A stretch of DNA of 64,000 bases. It comes from Flavobacteriaceae bacterium PS02337. Lineage in GTDB: Bacteria; Bacteroidota; Bacteroidia; Flavobacteriales; Flavobacteriaceae. Below the pieces are notes generated by a model, which saw nothing but the letters and a program-made list of their open reading frames with translations, ran no database searches and was not told the origin of the DNA. Numbering within the stretch: position 1 is the stretch's first letter; the number at the start of each line of letters is the position of its first letter. The DNA lies in NCBI GenBank assembly GCA_029959285.1, contig JASCOE010000002.1:434001-498000 (forward strand), in the 5' to 3' direction. Position numbers and translations under genes: made by a program. Shown here one piece after another: positions 33,562 through 43,256 of this stretch.

Positions 33562-34878
33562 ATGCGAAAAATTATTTTAAGTGTGATTCTTATCACGATT
33601 TTGGTACTAACCTTTATTTCAAACTTTATCATTGCAGATAACCCAATTCCAGCAGAAGCTGTAAAGTTTGATACGGGAGATACTGCCTGGATGATCGTTG
33701 CAACTGCATTTGTATTGTTAATGACACCTGGATTAGGATTTTTCTACGGAGGTATGGTAGGTAAGAAGAACGTAATTAGTACTATGCTACAAAGTTTTAT
33801 GGCAATGGTAATTGTTACAATTTTATGGGTTGTTGTTGCTTTCGGATTAGCTTTTGGACCAACTATTGGAGGTATTATTGGTAATCCATCTTCTAATTTA
33901 TTCTTTGAAGGTGTTGGAACAAACACAGCTTGGAGCCTTGCACCAACTATTCCTTTTATGTTATTCGCATTATTTCAGGCAAAATTTGCTATCATTACTC
34001 CTGCTTTAATTACAGGTGCTTTTGCAGAACGTATTCGTTTTTGGGCATATTTGTTATTCATGGTTTTATTTATCATTTTAATATACGCACCACTTGCTCA
34101 CATGACTTGGCATCCTGATGGAGTTTTCTTCAAAATGGGAGTTCTTGACTTCGCTGGAGGAACTGTAGTACACATGAGCGCTGGATGGGCTGCATTGGCT
34201 GGAGCTATTTTCTTAGGAAAAAGAAAAGTTCAAAAAGCTAATCCTGCTAGAATTACTTATGTATTGTTAGGAACAGGTTTACTTTGGTTCGGATGGTTTG
34301 GTTTCAACGCTGGTTCTGCTTTAGGAGCAAATGGTCTTGCAACTCAGGCTTTAGGAACAACTACTGTTGCTGCTGCTGCTGCTGCAATGGCTTGGGTTTT
34401 CCTTGACAAAATTTTAGGTCACAAATTATCTGCTCTTGGAGCTTGTATCGGAGCTGTTGTAGGTCTTGTTGCTATTACACCTGCTGCTGGATTCGTAAGT
34501 ATTTCTCACGCAATTTTCATCGGTTTATTCTCTGCAATTGTAAGTAACATTGTTGTGAGTAAATTCCCTAAAGGAAAAATTGATGATGCTTTAGATGTAT
34601 TTGCTTGTCACGGTGTTGGTGGTATGGTAGGTATGTTGTTAACTGGAGTTTTTGCTTCAAAAGCAATCAACCCTGCAGTTGGAGATAATCAAGGTTTAAT
34701 CTTCGGGACTCCAACATTATTCATCAACCAATTAACTGCTTTAGTTGTGGTTTCGATCTTTGCTTTTGTAGCTTCTTATGTTTTATTCTTCATCGTTAAT
34801 AAAATTACTCCTCTAAGAGTTACTGAAGAAAAAGAAGAGCTAGGATTAGATATTTCTCAACACGGAGAATTCTTATAA
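33562..34878 (+). CDS. amtB: Ammonium transporter
   Basis: 438 aa, about eleven membrane segments after a hydrophobic leader. Amt signatures are clear: DTAWMIVATAFVLLMTPGLG, FFYGGMVGKKNVISTMLQS, DFAGGTVVHMSAGWAALAGA, GWFGFNAGSALGANG and CHGVGGMVGMLLTGVFAS. The pore His pair is in VVHMSAG and CHGVGG. It conducts ammonia/ammonium for assimilation by enzymes such as the GltBD encoded at the left. No PII (glnK) gene is adjacent, unlike in many bacteria. Confidence 0.96.
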   Translation: MRKIILSVILITILVLTFISNFIIADNPIPAEAVKFDTGDTAWMIVATAFVLLMTPGLGFFYGGMVGKKNVISTMLQSFMAMVIVTILWVVVAFGLAFGPTIGGIIGNPSSNLFFEGVGTNTAWSLAPTIPFMLFALFQAKFAIITPALITGAFAERIRFWAYLLFMVLFIILIYAPLAHMTWHPDGVFFKMGVLDFAGGTVVHMSAGWAALAGAIFLGKRKVQKANPARITYVLLGTGLLWFGWFGFNAGSALGANGLATQALGTTTVAAAAAAMAWVFLDKILGHKLSALGACIGAVVGLVAITPAAGFVSISHAIFIGLFSAIVSNIVVSKFPKGKIDDALDVFACHGVGGMVGMLLTGVFASKAINPAVGDNQGLIFGTPTLFINQLTALVVVSIFAFVASYVLFFIVNKITPLRVTEEKEELGLDISQHGEFL

Positions 34879-34908
34879 GAAATTAATTTTCACTTTCGCT
34901 TGATAAAT

Positions 34909-34944
34909 AAAAGGGGCTGTCTTTAAAAGAACAGCCCTTTTTTT
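34909..34944 (+). terminator. Terminator after amtB
   Basis: AAGGGGCTGT / ACAGCCCTTTT stem and a run of Ts, 30 bases past the stop. Confidence 0.85.
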
Positions 34945-35097
34945 ATAATATAGTTTCAACAGAGCAAACATACGACAGATAACAAAAAATGTCGCTACCT
35001 TGGAGTTCTTAAACTCGTAACAATGGAAATCTATAAATATTGAATTCCTCTTGAGGTTTCTCTCATAAAAGAAATAAGTTTTTGTAAAAGCTAGCAT

Positions 35098-35136
35098 AAA
35101 AAAAGCGCTCTAAAATTAATTAGAGCGCTTTTATTT
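35098..35136. terminator. Strong symmetric hairpin in the amtB-dsbD gap
   Basis: AAAAGCGCTCTAA pairs with TTAGAGCGCTTTT around AATTAA, with A and T runs on either side. It is the likely terminator of the minus-strand dsbD transcript, or a second amtB terminator. No gene is seen in 34945-35097. Confidence 0.7.
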
Positions 35137-35199
35137 GAATTAATTTCAACCCCCAAGAAAATATATTATATCTTTTAGAATAAAGATTTTAAAACCAGT

Positions 35200-35269
35200 A
35201 ATTCTTAATTCTTAATTCTTAATTCTTAATTCTTAATTCTTAATTCTTAATTCTTAATTCTTAATTCTT
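35200..35269. repeat. Heptanucleotide tandem repeat, ten perfect AATTCTT units
   Basis: Ten uninterrupted copies occupy 70 bases and end directly against the stop codon of dsbD (35270). It is non-coding. The copy number is likely to vary between strains. Confidence 0.95.
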
Positions 35270-37348
35270 TTATTTAAAATTCGAAATTCCTTCTTTCAAC
35301 CAATTTAAATATTCATCAGCGCTTACATAACTAATTGTTGGTTTAGAAGCATTCAAATTATTTCCTTCTAAATCTGTAATTACATACAAAGGCTGTGTGT
35401 TAGTTTTATATTTTGAGATCATAAACTCGGTCCATTTATCGCCAGTTGTTATGATTTTATCTCCTGAAGCTGTTGTAAATTGCTTTTCTTTTGGAAGTTC
35501 GCGTTTATCATCAACATAAAGCGAAATCAAAACAACATCATTTTTTAGAATTGGCAAAATTGTTGGCTCAGACCAAACATTGTTTTCCATTTTTCTACAA
35601 TTTACACAAGCATATCCTGTAAAATCTAGCATAATTGGCTTTTTGATTTCTTTTGCATAAGCCAAACCATCTTCGTAATCGTGGAAAACCATAATGCCGT
35701 GCGGTCCTAATTCTGCACCTTCTGGAAGACCTTTTCCAGCTTCTGCAGAAACTGCACCCTTTCCTGATCCTCCTACTCCAAACGGACTTTCGCTATATGT
35801 TGGCGGCGGCGGAAATGCACTGATTAATTTCAATGGCGCTCCCCAAAGTCCAGGAATTAAATACATCGTAAATACCAAAGTCAATAATCCTAAATACAAT
35901 CTTCCAACCGAAATATGATTTGTCGGACTATCGTGAGGCAACGTAATTTTTCCGAATAAATATAATGTCATTGCGAAGAAAATTGCAATCCAGATTGCTA
36001 AGAAAACTTCTCTTTCTAAGAAATGTAATTGTAAAACTAAATCGGCATTTGATAAAAATTTAAATGCAAATGCTAATTCTAAAAACCCTAAAACAACTTT
36101 TACAGTATTTAACCAACCACCAGATTTTGGTAATGAATTTAACCAGCCTGGAAACATTGCAAACAACATAAATGGAAGTGCCAATGCAGAAGAAAATCCT
36201 AACATTCCAACCGCTGGAGCAATTCCTCCATTTGTTGCAGCTTCAACCAAAATTGTTCCTACAATTGGTCCTGTACAAGAAAAAGATACAATTGCTAAAG
36301 CCAAAGCCATAAACAATATACCAATTATTCCGCCTCTGTCGGCTTGTTGATCTGCTTTGTTTGCCCATGAATTTGGAAGCATAATTTCAAAAGCTCCTAA
36401 AAACGAAGTGGCAAAAACAACTAAAATCACAAAGAAAATAAGATTAAACCAAACATCTGTAGACAAAGCGTTTAAGGCATCTGCACCAAATATTTTAGTA
36501 ACAATCAATCCTAAACCAACATATATTACAATAATAGCAATACCATAAATAATAGCATTTCTTATTCCCGCTGCTCTTGTTTTACTTTGTTTTGTAAAGA
36601 AACTTACTGTCATCGGAATCATTGGAAAAACGCATGGTGTCAACAATGCTGTGAATCCGAATAAAAAGGCAACAAAAAATATAGACCACAAACTTCTTGA
36701 AGCTGGAGCAGGAATTTCTTCCTTCGCTGTTTCTTTCTTTTTATCTACTTTTTGCTGTACAGCTTCTTCTTTCTTTACGGTATCAACGGCAATACCAGTT
36801 ACTTTAGTTTCATCAACTTTAGCTTCAGCAACAACTGGCATTTCTTCTATTTTAAAAGTCGAAGGAACTGCAATTGAGAATTTCTTGCTAGAATTGATAC
36901 AAACTTCTTTACAAACCTGAAAATCAAAATCTACATCAACCGTTTTTAAGTTTGGATTGATGATTTTTATTTCTTGTTCGATATGCGCTTTTCCTTCAAA
37001 GAAAGTTTCATTTACTTCAAAAACATCGTTGTAAGCAGTTCTGGTTTTGCCTTCTTTTGCTTTTCCAACCAATTCGTAGTTTCCTTTTTGGTTTTTAAAA
37101 GTAATTTCTAATGCTAAAGGTCCGCCTTCTGGTGTAAATTGCGAATACATATGCCAATCTTTTTCAATTGTTCCATCAAAAATTAAAACAGCATTATTCC
37201 CTTTTTTTTCAATTTTAGAAGTCCATTTTACTGGTTCTAAAATTTGTGCATTTCCTTTTGCAAAAGCAAAGAAAAACAAGAAAAGCAAAAGCGATTTAGT
37301 CCAAATATTTCTTGACAAACTTGTCTGAGGATTTTGAGTAAAGTTCAT
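35270..37348 (-). CDS. dsbD: Thiol:disulfide interchange protein (protein-disulfide reductase)
   Basis: 692 aa, full DsbD layout. A signal/anchor comes first, then an N-terminal immunoglobulin-like domain with the FDFQVCKEVCINS Cys pair near residue 140. The central CcdA-like eight-helix part has TPCVFPMIPMTVSFF (about 240) and FSCTGPIVGTILV (about 365). The C-terminal thioredoxin domain has YACVNCRKMENNVW near residue 590. It carries electrons from cytoplasmic thioredoxin to periplasmic proteins and cytochrome maturation. Its ATG overlaps the tilS stop by one base. Confidence 0.95.
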   Translation of the reverse strand: MNFTQNPQTSLSRNIWTKSLLLFLFFFAFAKGNAQILEPVKWTSKIEKKGNNAVLIFDGTIEKDWHMYSQFTPEGGPLALEITFKNQKGNYELVGKAKEGKTRTAYNDVFEVNETFFEGKAHIEQEIKIINPNLKTVDVDFDFQVCKEVCINSSKKFSIAVPSTFKIEEMPVVAEAKVDETKVTGIAVDTVKKEEAVQQKVDKKKETAKEEIPAPASRSLWSIFFVAFLFGFTALLTPCVFPMIPMTVSFFTKQSKTRAAGIRNAIIYGIAIIVIYVGLGLIVTKIFGADALNALSTDVWFNLIFFVILVVFATSFLGAFEIMLPNSWANKADQQADRGGIIGILFMALALAIVSFSCTGPIVGTILVEAATNGGIAPAVGMLGFSSALALPFMLFAMFPGWLNSLPKSGGWLNTVKVVLGFLELAFAFKFLSNADLVLQLHFLEREVFLAIWIAIFFAMTLYLFGKITLPHDSPTNHISVGRLYLGLLTLVFTMYLIPGLWGAPLKLISAFPPPPTYSESPFGVGGSGKGAVSAEAGKGLPEGAELGPHGIMVFHDYEDGLAYAKEIKKPIMLDFTGYACVNCRKMENNVWSEPTILPILKNDVVLISLYVDDKRELPKEKQFTTASGDKIITTGDKWTEFMISKYKTNTQPLYVITDLEGNNLNASKPTISYVSADEYLNWLKEGISNFK

Positions 37349-38658
37349 TATTGTAATTCTATTTTATATATTTTTTTTGTGGCTTTTTCAATTTTAAAAC
37401 GTTCATCTTGTCTAATTCCGGCAACCCAAACTATTTGATCGTCAGAACATAAAATCCATGTTTTTTCTTTTTCTATTAATGAAAGTTTCTCATCTTTAAA
37501 AAGTTTACTGACTTTTTTTGACTTTCCGTGCATTCCAAAAGGCTGAAAAACATCTCCTTCTTTCCATTTACGTAATACCAAAGGGAAACGGATTTTATCG
37601 GCGTCGACAAATATAACTCTATTTGAGTCATAAGTTGTGTGACCTACGTTACAAAGACTTATTTTTAAGGGAAAATTAACGTCTGTATCGTTTTCATTAA
37701 TTTCATATTCTTCCTTTTCTGACGTTTCAGCAAACGGACTTAAAATCAAAGTTTCTCTGTTTTTTAATAATCTAAATTCATCAGCAAACACTTGTTTTCC
37801 AGATTGTCCTTCAACTAAATCATAAATATCATTCCAAGCAGAAAATCCAAATTCATTCAACCATTGATATAAATATGATTTATAATTCGGAAGTTTTTTT
37901 AATTGATTTAAATCGAAATGAATATCATCGCCAGCTTCTTTTGCCACTTGTTGATAAATCATAATCGACGCATCTTCAACCATTTCTTTTGATTCCTGAA
38001 GAAAAGATTGCGTTTTCTGAAAAGCATCTAAAAAATTAGGATTGATTTCTTTTAAAACCGGAACCAAATTATGGCGGATTTTATTTCGCAGATATTTAGT
38101 CGAAGCATTACTGCTGTCTTCGCGCCATTCTATTTTATTTTCTTCGGCATATTTCAAAATTTCTTCTCTTGAAAAAGGCAAAAGCGGACGAATAATTTTA
38201 TCGTTTTGCTCTGGAATTCCAGTTAAACCTTCTAAACCAGTTCCGCGAGTTAAATTGATAATAAAAGTTTCCAGATTATCGTCGGCGTGATGGGCAGTCA
38301 GAATATAATCGAAGTTTTTTTCTTCTAAAAGTTCGTAAAACCAACTGTAACGAAGTTCTCTTGCCGCAACTTGAGTAGACAATTTATAATCTTTCGCGAA
38401 AGCTTCTGTATCAAAATGAGTTGTAAATATTGGAATATTATTTTGATCGCAATAATTCTGAATAAATTCCTGATCGCCAAAACTTTCTATTCCACGAAGT
38501 TGAAAATTGCAATGCAAAACCGCAATTTCATAAGGTAATTGATTCAATAAATGCAGTAAAACCATACTGTCTAATCCGCCGCTTACAGCGAGAAAAAGTT
38601 TTTTTTCTGCTAAAAAAGGAAATCTTGAAACGATATGATTTTGAAATTTTGAAAACAT
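37348..38658 (-). CDS. tilS: tRNA(Ile)-lysidine synthase
   Basis: 436 aa. N-terminal PP-loop ATPase motif AVSGGLDSMVLLHLL at residues 25-39, TAHHADDNLETFIINLTRG, and substrate-domain segments STKYLRNKIRHNLVP. The C-terminal TilS domain follows (KEGDVFQPFGMHGKSKKVSK). It makes lysidine at C34 of tRNA-Ile(CAU), so it is essential for AUA decoding. It is coupled by a one-base overlap to dsbD. Confidence 0.96.
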   Translation of the reverse strand: MFSKFQNHIVSRFPFLAEKKLFLAVSGGLDSMVLLHLLNQLPYEIAVLHCNFQLRGIESFGDQEFIQNYCDQNNIPIFTTHFDTEAFAKDYKLSTQVAARELRYSWFYELLEEKNFDYILTAHHADDNLETFIINLTRGTGLEGLTGIPEQNDKIIRPLLPFSREEILKYAEENKIEWREDSSNASTKYLRNKIRHNLVPVLKEINPNFLDAFQKTQSFLQESKEMVEDASIMIYQQVAKEAGDDIHFDLNQLKKLPNYKSYLYQWLNEFGFSAWNDIYDLVEGQSGKQVFADEFRLLKNRETLILSPFAETSEKEEYEINENDTDVNFPLKISLCNVGHTTYDSNRVIFVDADKIRFPLVLRKWKEGDVFQPFGMHGKSKKVSKLFKDEKLSLIEKEKTWILCSDDQIVWVAGIRQDERFKIEKATKKIYKIELQ

Positions 38659-38718
38659 TGGATAAATGTAAAAAATTAAATTCGATCTATTTTTAAATGA
38701 AATGTTAAGTCATGTTTC

Positions 38719-38872
38719 TTTGCCACTAATTACACGAATTATTTTTTTTGCTAAATTCTATAAAAAATAGCCACAGATTAAAAGGATTAAAATGATTAAA
38801 AAAATCTGTGTAAATCTTTTTAATCTGTGGCAAAAAAAAATAATTCGTGCAAATTCGTGCAATTCGTGGCGA
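38719..38872. repeat. Nested intergenic palindromes, family B
   Basis: GCCACAGATTAAAAGGATTA and its inverse AATCTTTTTAATCTGTGGC, enclosed by GCCACTAATTACACGAATT and AATTCGTGCAATTCGTGGC. The same units recur at 46497, 49877, 51169, 51350 and 59994. They fill the gap between tilS and pabB and could form hairpins. Confidence 0.75.
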
Positions 38873-38878
38873 AAAAAA

Positions 38879-40177
38879 TTATTGCAAAACTTCGTGCATT
38901 GCTTTTGCCTTCAACAAACATTCTTCGTATTCTTTTTCAGGAATTGACAACGACGTAATCGCACTTCCAACCGAAAATGAAACATATTGATTCTCCTGAT
39001 TGTATAAAATACTTCTGATAACCACATTAAAATCAAAATCGCCTTCGGGCGTAAAATAACCAATCGCACCGCTGTACAAACCTCTTTTTGTTTCTTCCAA
39101 ATTCTCAATAATTTCCATTACAGAAATTTTTGGTGCGCCCGTCATGCTTCCCATCGGAAATGTTGTTTTTAAAACATCTACAGCAGAAAATTGAGGATCT
39201 AATTTTGAAGTTACCGTAGAAATCATTTGATGAACTTGCAGAAAAGAATAGATTCCGCAAAGTTCTTCAACTTCAACAGAACCTTTTTGCGCTGTATGCG
39301 ATAAATCATTGCGAACCAAATCGGTTATCATGATATTTTCGGCGCGTTCTTTTTCATCAGAAACTAAAATTGATTTTGATTTTTCATCTTCAATCGGATC
39401 TAAAAAACGTTTAGATGTTCCTTTAATTGGCTGCGAGATAATCTTGTCTCCAACTTTAGTTACGTAACGTTCCGGTGAAGCAGAAAGCAAATATTGCTTA
39501 TTATTTTTAAAGAAAACTGTAAATGGAGCCTGTGAAATCTCATTCAATTTCTGAAACTTTTCCAATGGATTAATATTTGCATTTTCTGCGTAAAATTCCA
39601 TACAGAAATTCGCTTCGTACATATCGCCAATATGAATATGCTCCAGTATTTTATTCACTTTTTGAACATATATTTCTTTAGAAATACGTTGCTTCACTTC
39701 TCCCGAAGCCCCGGGATCGCTGAGTGTGACAAATGTTTCGTTTTGAATGTTGACTATTTCTTCAAAATCTTCTTCAACCTCATCATCACAAAGCATTAAA
39801 TATTGAATTTCAAGTTTGTCTTCTTTCAAAATAAAAATCTTTTTAGGTTGAAAGAAAAACAAATCAGGGAAATTTAAACCGTCAAAATTATTAGAGTGAA
39901 GATTTTCAATATCATTTTTCAAATCGTAGGAAAGATAACCAAAAAGCCAGTCTTTTGTATTTTGCTGATATTGTTTTAAATCTTCAAAAGCATTGTAATA
40001 ATCTGTTTTTAAAGACGTAAAAGCATCTACAGCCAATACACAATCGAAATTAGAATATTGTTGCGGATAGGAATTACTGTCTAAAAAAATGACTTCGCGA
40101 AACTGCTGCGCCCAACTTAAAAGCTGTTCTCTAAACAGTTTGGGATTGGCAATATTTTTATGAATGGAAACTCTCAA
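38879..40177 (-). CDS. pabB: Aminodeoxychorismate synthase component I
   Basis: 432 aa, a chorismate-binding enzyme. GDMYEANFCMEFYAE near residue 190, then SQPIKGTSKR. The Lys of PIKGT is diagnostic for PabB over TrpE (which has Ala there). ITDLVRNDLS, FPMGSMTGAPKISVMEII and SGAIGYFTPEGDFDFNVVIR complete the active site. It forms 4-amino-4-deoxychorismate for folate synthesis. No pabA or pabC is adjacent. Confidence 0.93.
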   Translation of the reverse strand: MRVSIHKNIANPKLFREQLLSWAQQFREVIFLDSNSYPQQYSNFDCVLAVDAFTSLKTDYYNAFEDLKQYQQNTKDWLFGYLSYDLKNDIENLHSNNFDGLNFPDLFFFQPKKIFILKEDKLEIQYLMLCDDEVEEDFEEIVNIQNETFVTLSDPGASGEVKQRISKEIYVQKVNKILEHIHIGDMYEANFCMEFYAENANINPLEKFQKLNEISQAPFTVFFKNNKQYLLSASPERYVTKVGDKIISQPIKGTSKRFLDPIEDEKSKSILVSDEKERAENIMITDLVRNDLSHTAQKGSVEVEELCGIYSFLQVHQMISTVTSKLDPQFSAVDVLKTTFPMGSMTGAPKISVMEIIENLEETKRGLYSGAIGYFTPEGDFDFNVVIRSILYNQENQYVSFSVGSAITSLSIPEKEYEECLLKAKAMHEVLQ

Positions 40178-40287
40178 AAAAGGTAATTTTAAACTTCAAA
40201 ATTACGACAAAATTCTTGCATAACGAGAACAAAATAAATATTGAAAAATATTGAAACAGCAATTCAAAACTGTTAAAAAGATATCAA

Positions 40288-40413
40288 TTTGATAAGAAAA
40301 AAATTCGTTATATTTGATATAGTATTAGATTAATACCAAAATCAACTTAATTTGATTGAAAAATTCTCAAAAAAGAATTAAAAAATTTGATTTGTGATTT
40401 AATTTTGAGAATT
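40288..40413 (+). promoter_or_regulatory. Promoter and long leader of the DoxX gene
   Basis: TTTG (40288-40291), 17 bases, TATATTTG (40309-40316). The leader of about 150 bases contains an 11-bp stem, AATTCTCAAAA (40362-40372) with TTTTGAGAATT (40403-40413). Confidence 0.5.
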
Positions 40414-40475
40414 ACAGATTGCCCCTATTCCAATAGCTTAATTATATTTTTTAACCTTAAAAAATCCTAAGTATT

Positions 40476-40850
40476 ATGAAAATTGCTACAATTATTGTCC
40501 GCGTTTTAATTGGTCTTTTGTTACTTTTTGCTTCTATCAGTTACTTTTTTCATTTAATGCCAGAACCTGAAACTACAGGAAACTTTAAAGCTTTTAATGT
40601 AGGTTTAATGGCTTCAACTTATTTAATTCCTTTGGCAAAATCAATTGAGTTGCTTTGCGGAATTGCATTTATAACTGGGCGTTATGTAACTCTAGCAAAT
40701 ATTTTGATCTTACCCATTACGGTAAACATCTTGTTTATCAATTATTTTCTTGCCCCAGAAGGACTGCCAATCGCAATTTTACTATTTCTGGCAAACTTAT
40801 TTTTGATTTACAGATATTGGAATAATTACAAAAGTGTTTTCACTGCTTAA
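40476..40850 (+). CDS. DoxX-like membrane protein
   Basis: 124 aa with four hydrophobic segments. DoxX-type features include IIVRVLIGLLLLFASISYFF, then LAKSIELLCGIAFITGRYV with the conserved E-x2-x-G, and AILLFLANLFLIYRYW. The role of such proteins is mostly unknown; some are linked to redox stress. It has its own promoter and a shared terminator. Confidence 0.8.
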   Translation: MKIATIIVRVLIGLLLLFASISYFFHLMPEPETTGNFKAFNVGLMASTYLIPLAKSIELLCGIAFITGRYVTLANILILPITVNILFINYFLAPEGLPIAILLFLANLFLIYRYWNNYKSVFTA

Positions 40851-40871
40851 AGCTTTTCCAATTTAAAAATA

Positions 40872-40902
40872 AAACCCGACAGCAAAACTGTCGGGTTTCT
40901 TA
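40872..40902. terminator. Bidirectional terminator
   Basis: AAACCCGACAG / CTGTCGGGTTT with a CAAAA loop between the convergent DoxX and lipocalin genes. Confidence 0.9.
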
Positions 40903-40903
40903 T

Positions 40904-41446
40904 TTAATTTACTTTGTCATGTTTTACCCAGACTAAATTGGTTACGTTGTAACCAATGTCCTGCGCTTTAATGAGAAAATCTGCCTTTACACTTTCTGGG
41001 ATTGTTTTTTCTCTAGAAAGTATCCACATGTATTTTAAGCTTTCTCCAGCAACCAATGCATATTTGTAATCTTGATCGATTGCTACGACATTATAACCTG
41101 AATAAAAAGGACCAAAAAATGAGACCTTAAGCATACCAATATTGTCTTTTTTGACAAATTTAGCTTTCCCGATACTTTCCTCCCATTTGTCTTTTCTGAC
41201 ATTATAGCCCTTATTATCGACTTTTATAGTTTTATCTTCGTTTAAAGAATATTCTGCAGTTACATTGTTTAAATCTCTTTCCCATTTGTAATCTAATCTC
41301 GCGATTTCATACCATTTTCCGAGATATTTATTGCTGTCAAAGTTTGTTACAGCTGTCGCTTTCTTCGGAATTCCTCCTCCACAAGAATACAATGCGATTC
41401 CTATTCCCGCTCCAATTAAGACTGGAACTATATATTTAGTTTTCAT
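40904..41446 (-). CDS. Lipocalin family lipoprotein (Blc-like)
   Basis: 180 aa with lipobox ALYSC near residue 22. Lipocalin signature NKYLGKWYEIARLDYKWERD near residue 39, then VTAEYSLNEDKTIKVDNKGY, SFFGPFYSGYNVVAIDQDY and the C-terminal MWILSREKTIPE. It is an eight-strand barrel that binds fatty acids or lysophospholipids at the outer membrane. A stem CTATCTTT / AAAGATAG lies just upstream in its leader. Confidence 0.92.
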   Translation of the reverse strand: MKTKYIVPVLIGAGIGIALYSCGGGIPKKATAVTNFDSNKYLGKWYEIARLDYKWERDLNNVTAEYSLNEDKTIKVDNKGYNVRKDKWEESIGKAKFVKKDNIGMLKVSFFGPFYSGYNVVAIDQDYKYALVAGESLKYMWILSREKTIPESVKADFLIKAQDIGYNVTNLVWVKHDKVN

Positions 41447-41552
41447 AACACTATCTTTTTAATTATCATAAAGATAGCACCAGAAATACACATCTAATTT
41501 ACAAAATTAATTTCAATTATTATATTATATAAAGCTTAAAAATAATGCATAA

Positions 41553-41584
41553 AAAAACCGCCAGATCACTCCGACGGTTTTGTA
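41553..41584 (-). terminator. Terminator after lpd
   Basis: AAAACCG / CGGTTTT flanked by A and T runs, downstream of the minus-strand lpd gene. Confidence 0.7.
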
Positions 41585-41601
41585 ATTATGTTTGACGTAA
41601 A

Positions 41602-43005
41602 TTATACGTGAATTGCTCTGTTTTCAGTAGCTGCCAATGCTGCTTCTTTTACCGCTTCCGCGAAAGTTGGGTGCGCGTGGCTCATTCTAGAAATATCTTC
41701 AGCAGAAGCTTTAAACTCCATTGCAGTAACCGCTTCAGCAATTAAGTCTGCTGTACGTGCTCCAATCATGTGAACTCCTAAAACCTCATCTGTTTTTTCG
41801 TCAGCCAAGATTTTTACGAATCCATCTAAGTCAGCACTTGCTCTTGCACGTCCTAAAGCTTTGAATGGGAAACTTCCAGATTTGTACGCCACTCCAGCAG
41901 CTTTCAATTGTTCTTCAGTTTGTCCAACTGCAGCAACCTCTGGCCAAGTGTATACAACACCAGGAATTAAGTTATAATCAATATGTGGTTTTTGACCCGC
42001 TAAGATTTCAGCAACCATTGTTCCTTCTTCCTCTGCTTTGTGCGCCAACATTGCTCCACGAACAACGTCACCAATTGCGTAAATATTTGGAACATTAGTT
42101 TGTAAATGATCGTTTACTTCAACTTGTCCTCTGTCTGAAATTTTCACTCCAGCTTTGTCAGCGTTTAATCCGTCTGTGTAAGGACGACGACCAACAGAAA
42201 CTAATGAATAATCTCCTTCAAGAGTGATTGTTTCTCCTTTTGCATTTTCAGCTTGAACTATAACAGCATCGCCGTTTCTTTCAACTGATTTTACTTTGTG
42301 AGAAACGTAGAATTTCATACCTTGTTTTTTCAATACTTTAGTTAATTCTTTAGAAAGAGAACCGTCCATTCCAGGAATAATTCTATCCATGAATTCCACT
42401 ACAGAAACCTGAGCTCCTAAACGAAGGTAAACTTGTCCAAGCTCGATTCCGATAACTCCTCCACCGATGATAACTAAGTGTTTTGGAACTTCTTTTAAAG
42501 CTAAAGCTTCAGTAGAAGTGATGATTCTTTCTTTATCAATTTTAATGAATGGTAAAGAAGATGGTTTTGATCCTGTAGCAATTACAGTATATTTTGCTTC
42601 GATAGTTTCTGATGTTCCGTCAGCTTTTGCAACAGCGATGTGCGTTGCATCTACGAAAGAACCTAAACCATTGAAAACAGTAATTTTATTTTTATCCATT
42701 AAGTAGTTGATTCCACCTACGGTTTGATCTACAACGGCTTGTTTGCGCGCGATCATTTTCTCTAAATTGATTTTTACATCACCAGAAACTTCGATTCCGT
42801 GATCTGCAAAATGAGCAATTTCAGCATAATGATGAGAAGAAGATAATAATGCTTTTGAAGGAATACAACCTACGTTAAGGCAAGTTCCGCCTAATGAATT
42901 ATATTTTTCTACAATTGCAGTTTTGAAACCTAATTGTGCGCAACGAATTGCTGATACATATCCTCCAGGACCTGAACCTATAATGACTACGTCAAATGAA
43001 CTCAT
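41602..43005 (-). CDS. lpd: Dihydrolipoyl dehydrogenase (E3)
   Basis: 467 aa, full length. FAD site VVIIGSGPGGYVSAIRCAQL, redox disulfide GGTCLNVGCIPSKALL near residue 40, NAD site LVIIGGGVIGIELGQVYLRL, and active-site His-Glu MSHAHPTFAEAVKEA at the end. It reoxidises lipoamide in the pyruvate and 2-oxoglutarate dehydrogenase complexes and in glycine cleavage. It stands alone here, with no E1/E2 genes beside it. Confidence 0.96.
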   Translation of the reverse strand: MSSFDVVIIGSGPGGYVSAIRCAQLGFKTAIVEKYNSLGGTCLNVGCIPSKALLSSSHHYAEIAHFADHGIEVSGDVKINLEKMIARKQAVVDQTVGGINYLMDKNKITVFNGLGSFVDATHIAVAKADGTSETIEAKYTVIATGSKPSSLPFIKIDKERIITSTEALALKEVPKHLVIIGGGVIGIELGQVYLRLGAQVSVVEFMDRIIPGMDGSLSKELTKVLKKQGMKFYVSHKVKSVERNGDAVIVQAENAKGETITLEGDYSLVSVGRRPYTDGLNADKAGVKISDRGQVEVNDHLQTNVPNIYAIGDVVRGAMLAHKAEEEGTMVAEILAGQKPHIDYNLIPGVVYTWPEVAAVGQTEEQLKAAGVAYKSGSFPFKALGRARASADLDGFVKILADEKTDEVLGVHMIGARTADLIAEAVTAMEFKASAEDISRMSHAHPTFAEAVKEAALAATENRAIHV

Positions 43006-43256
43006 AGTATTTTGTTTTTATTTTAGCGGTTACAAAATTAAGGAATAAAGTTTTGTTTGAAGTTTAATTTTCAATGTTTTTTGTGTGAAATTTTGTGTTG
43101 GAGTTTTACTCCTAAGAGCGCTAAGTATTGTGCAATTCGAATAGCTATCGGGACGTTACGTTTTTTTGTTTTTTAAGAATAATTTTACTTTAAAAGAAAA
43201 ATAATTAAATTGGCTGAGCTTTAAAAACAATTCTAGGAGTAAACAAAAGACAAAAA

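Noticed and set aside
34873-35097. 74-codon minus-strand frame after amtB
   Set aside because: It overlaps the amtB terminator and 3' end and has no protein-like features.
35200-35269. Possible CRISPR array
   Set aside because: The unit is seven bases with no spacers, and no cas genes are in the window; it is a simple tandem repeat.
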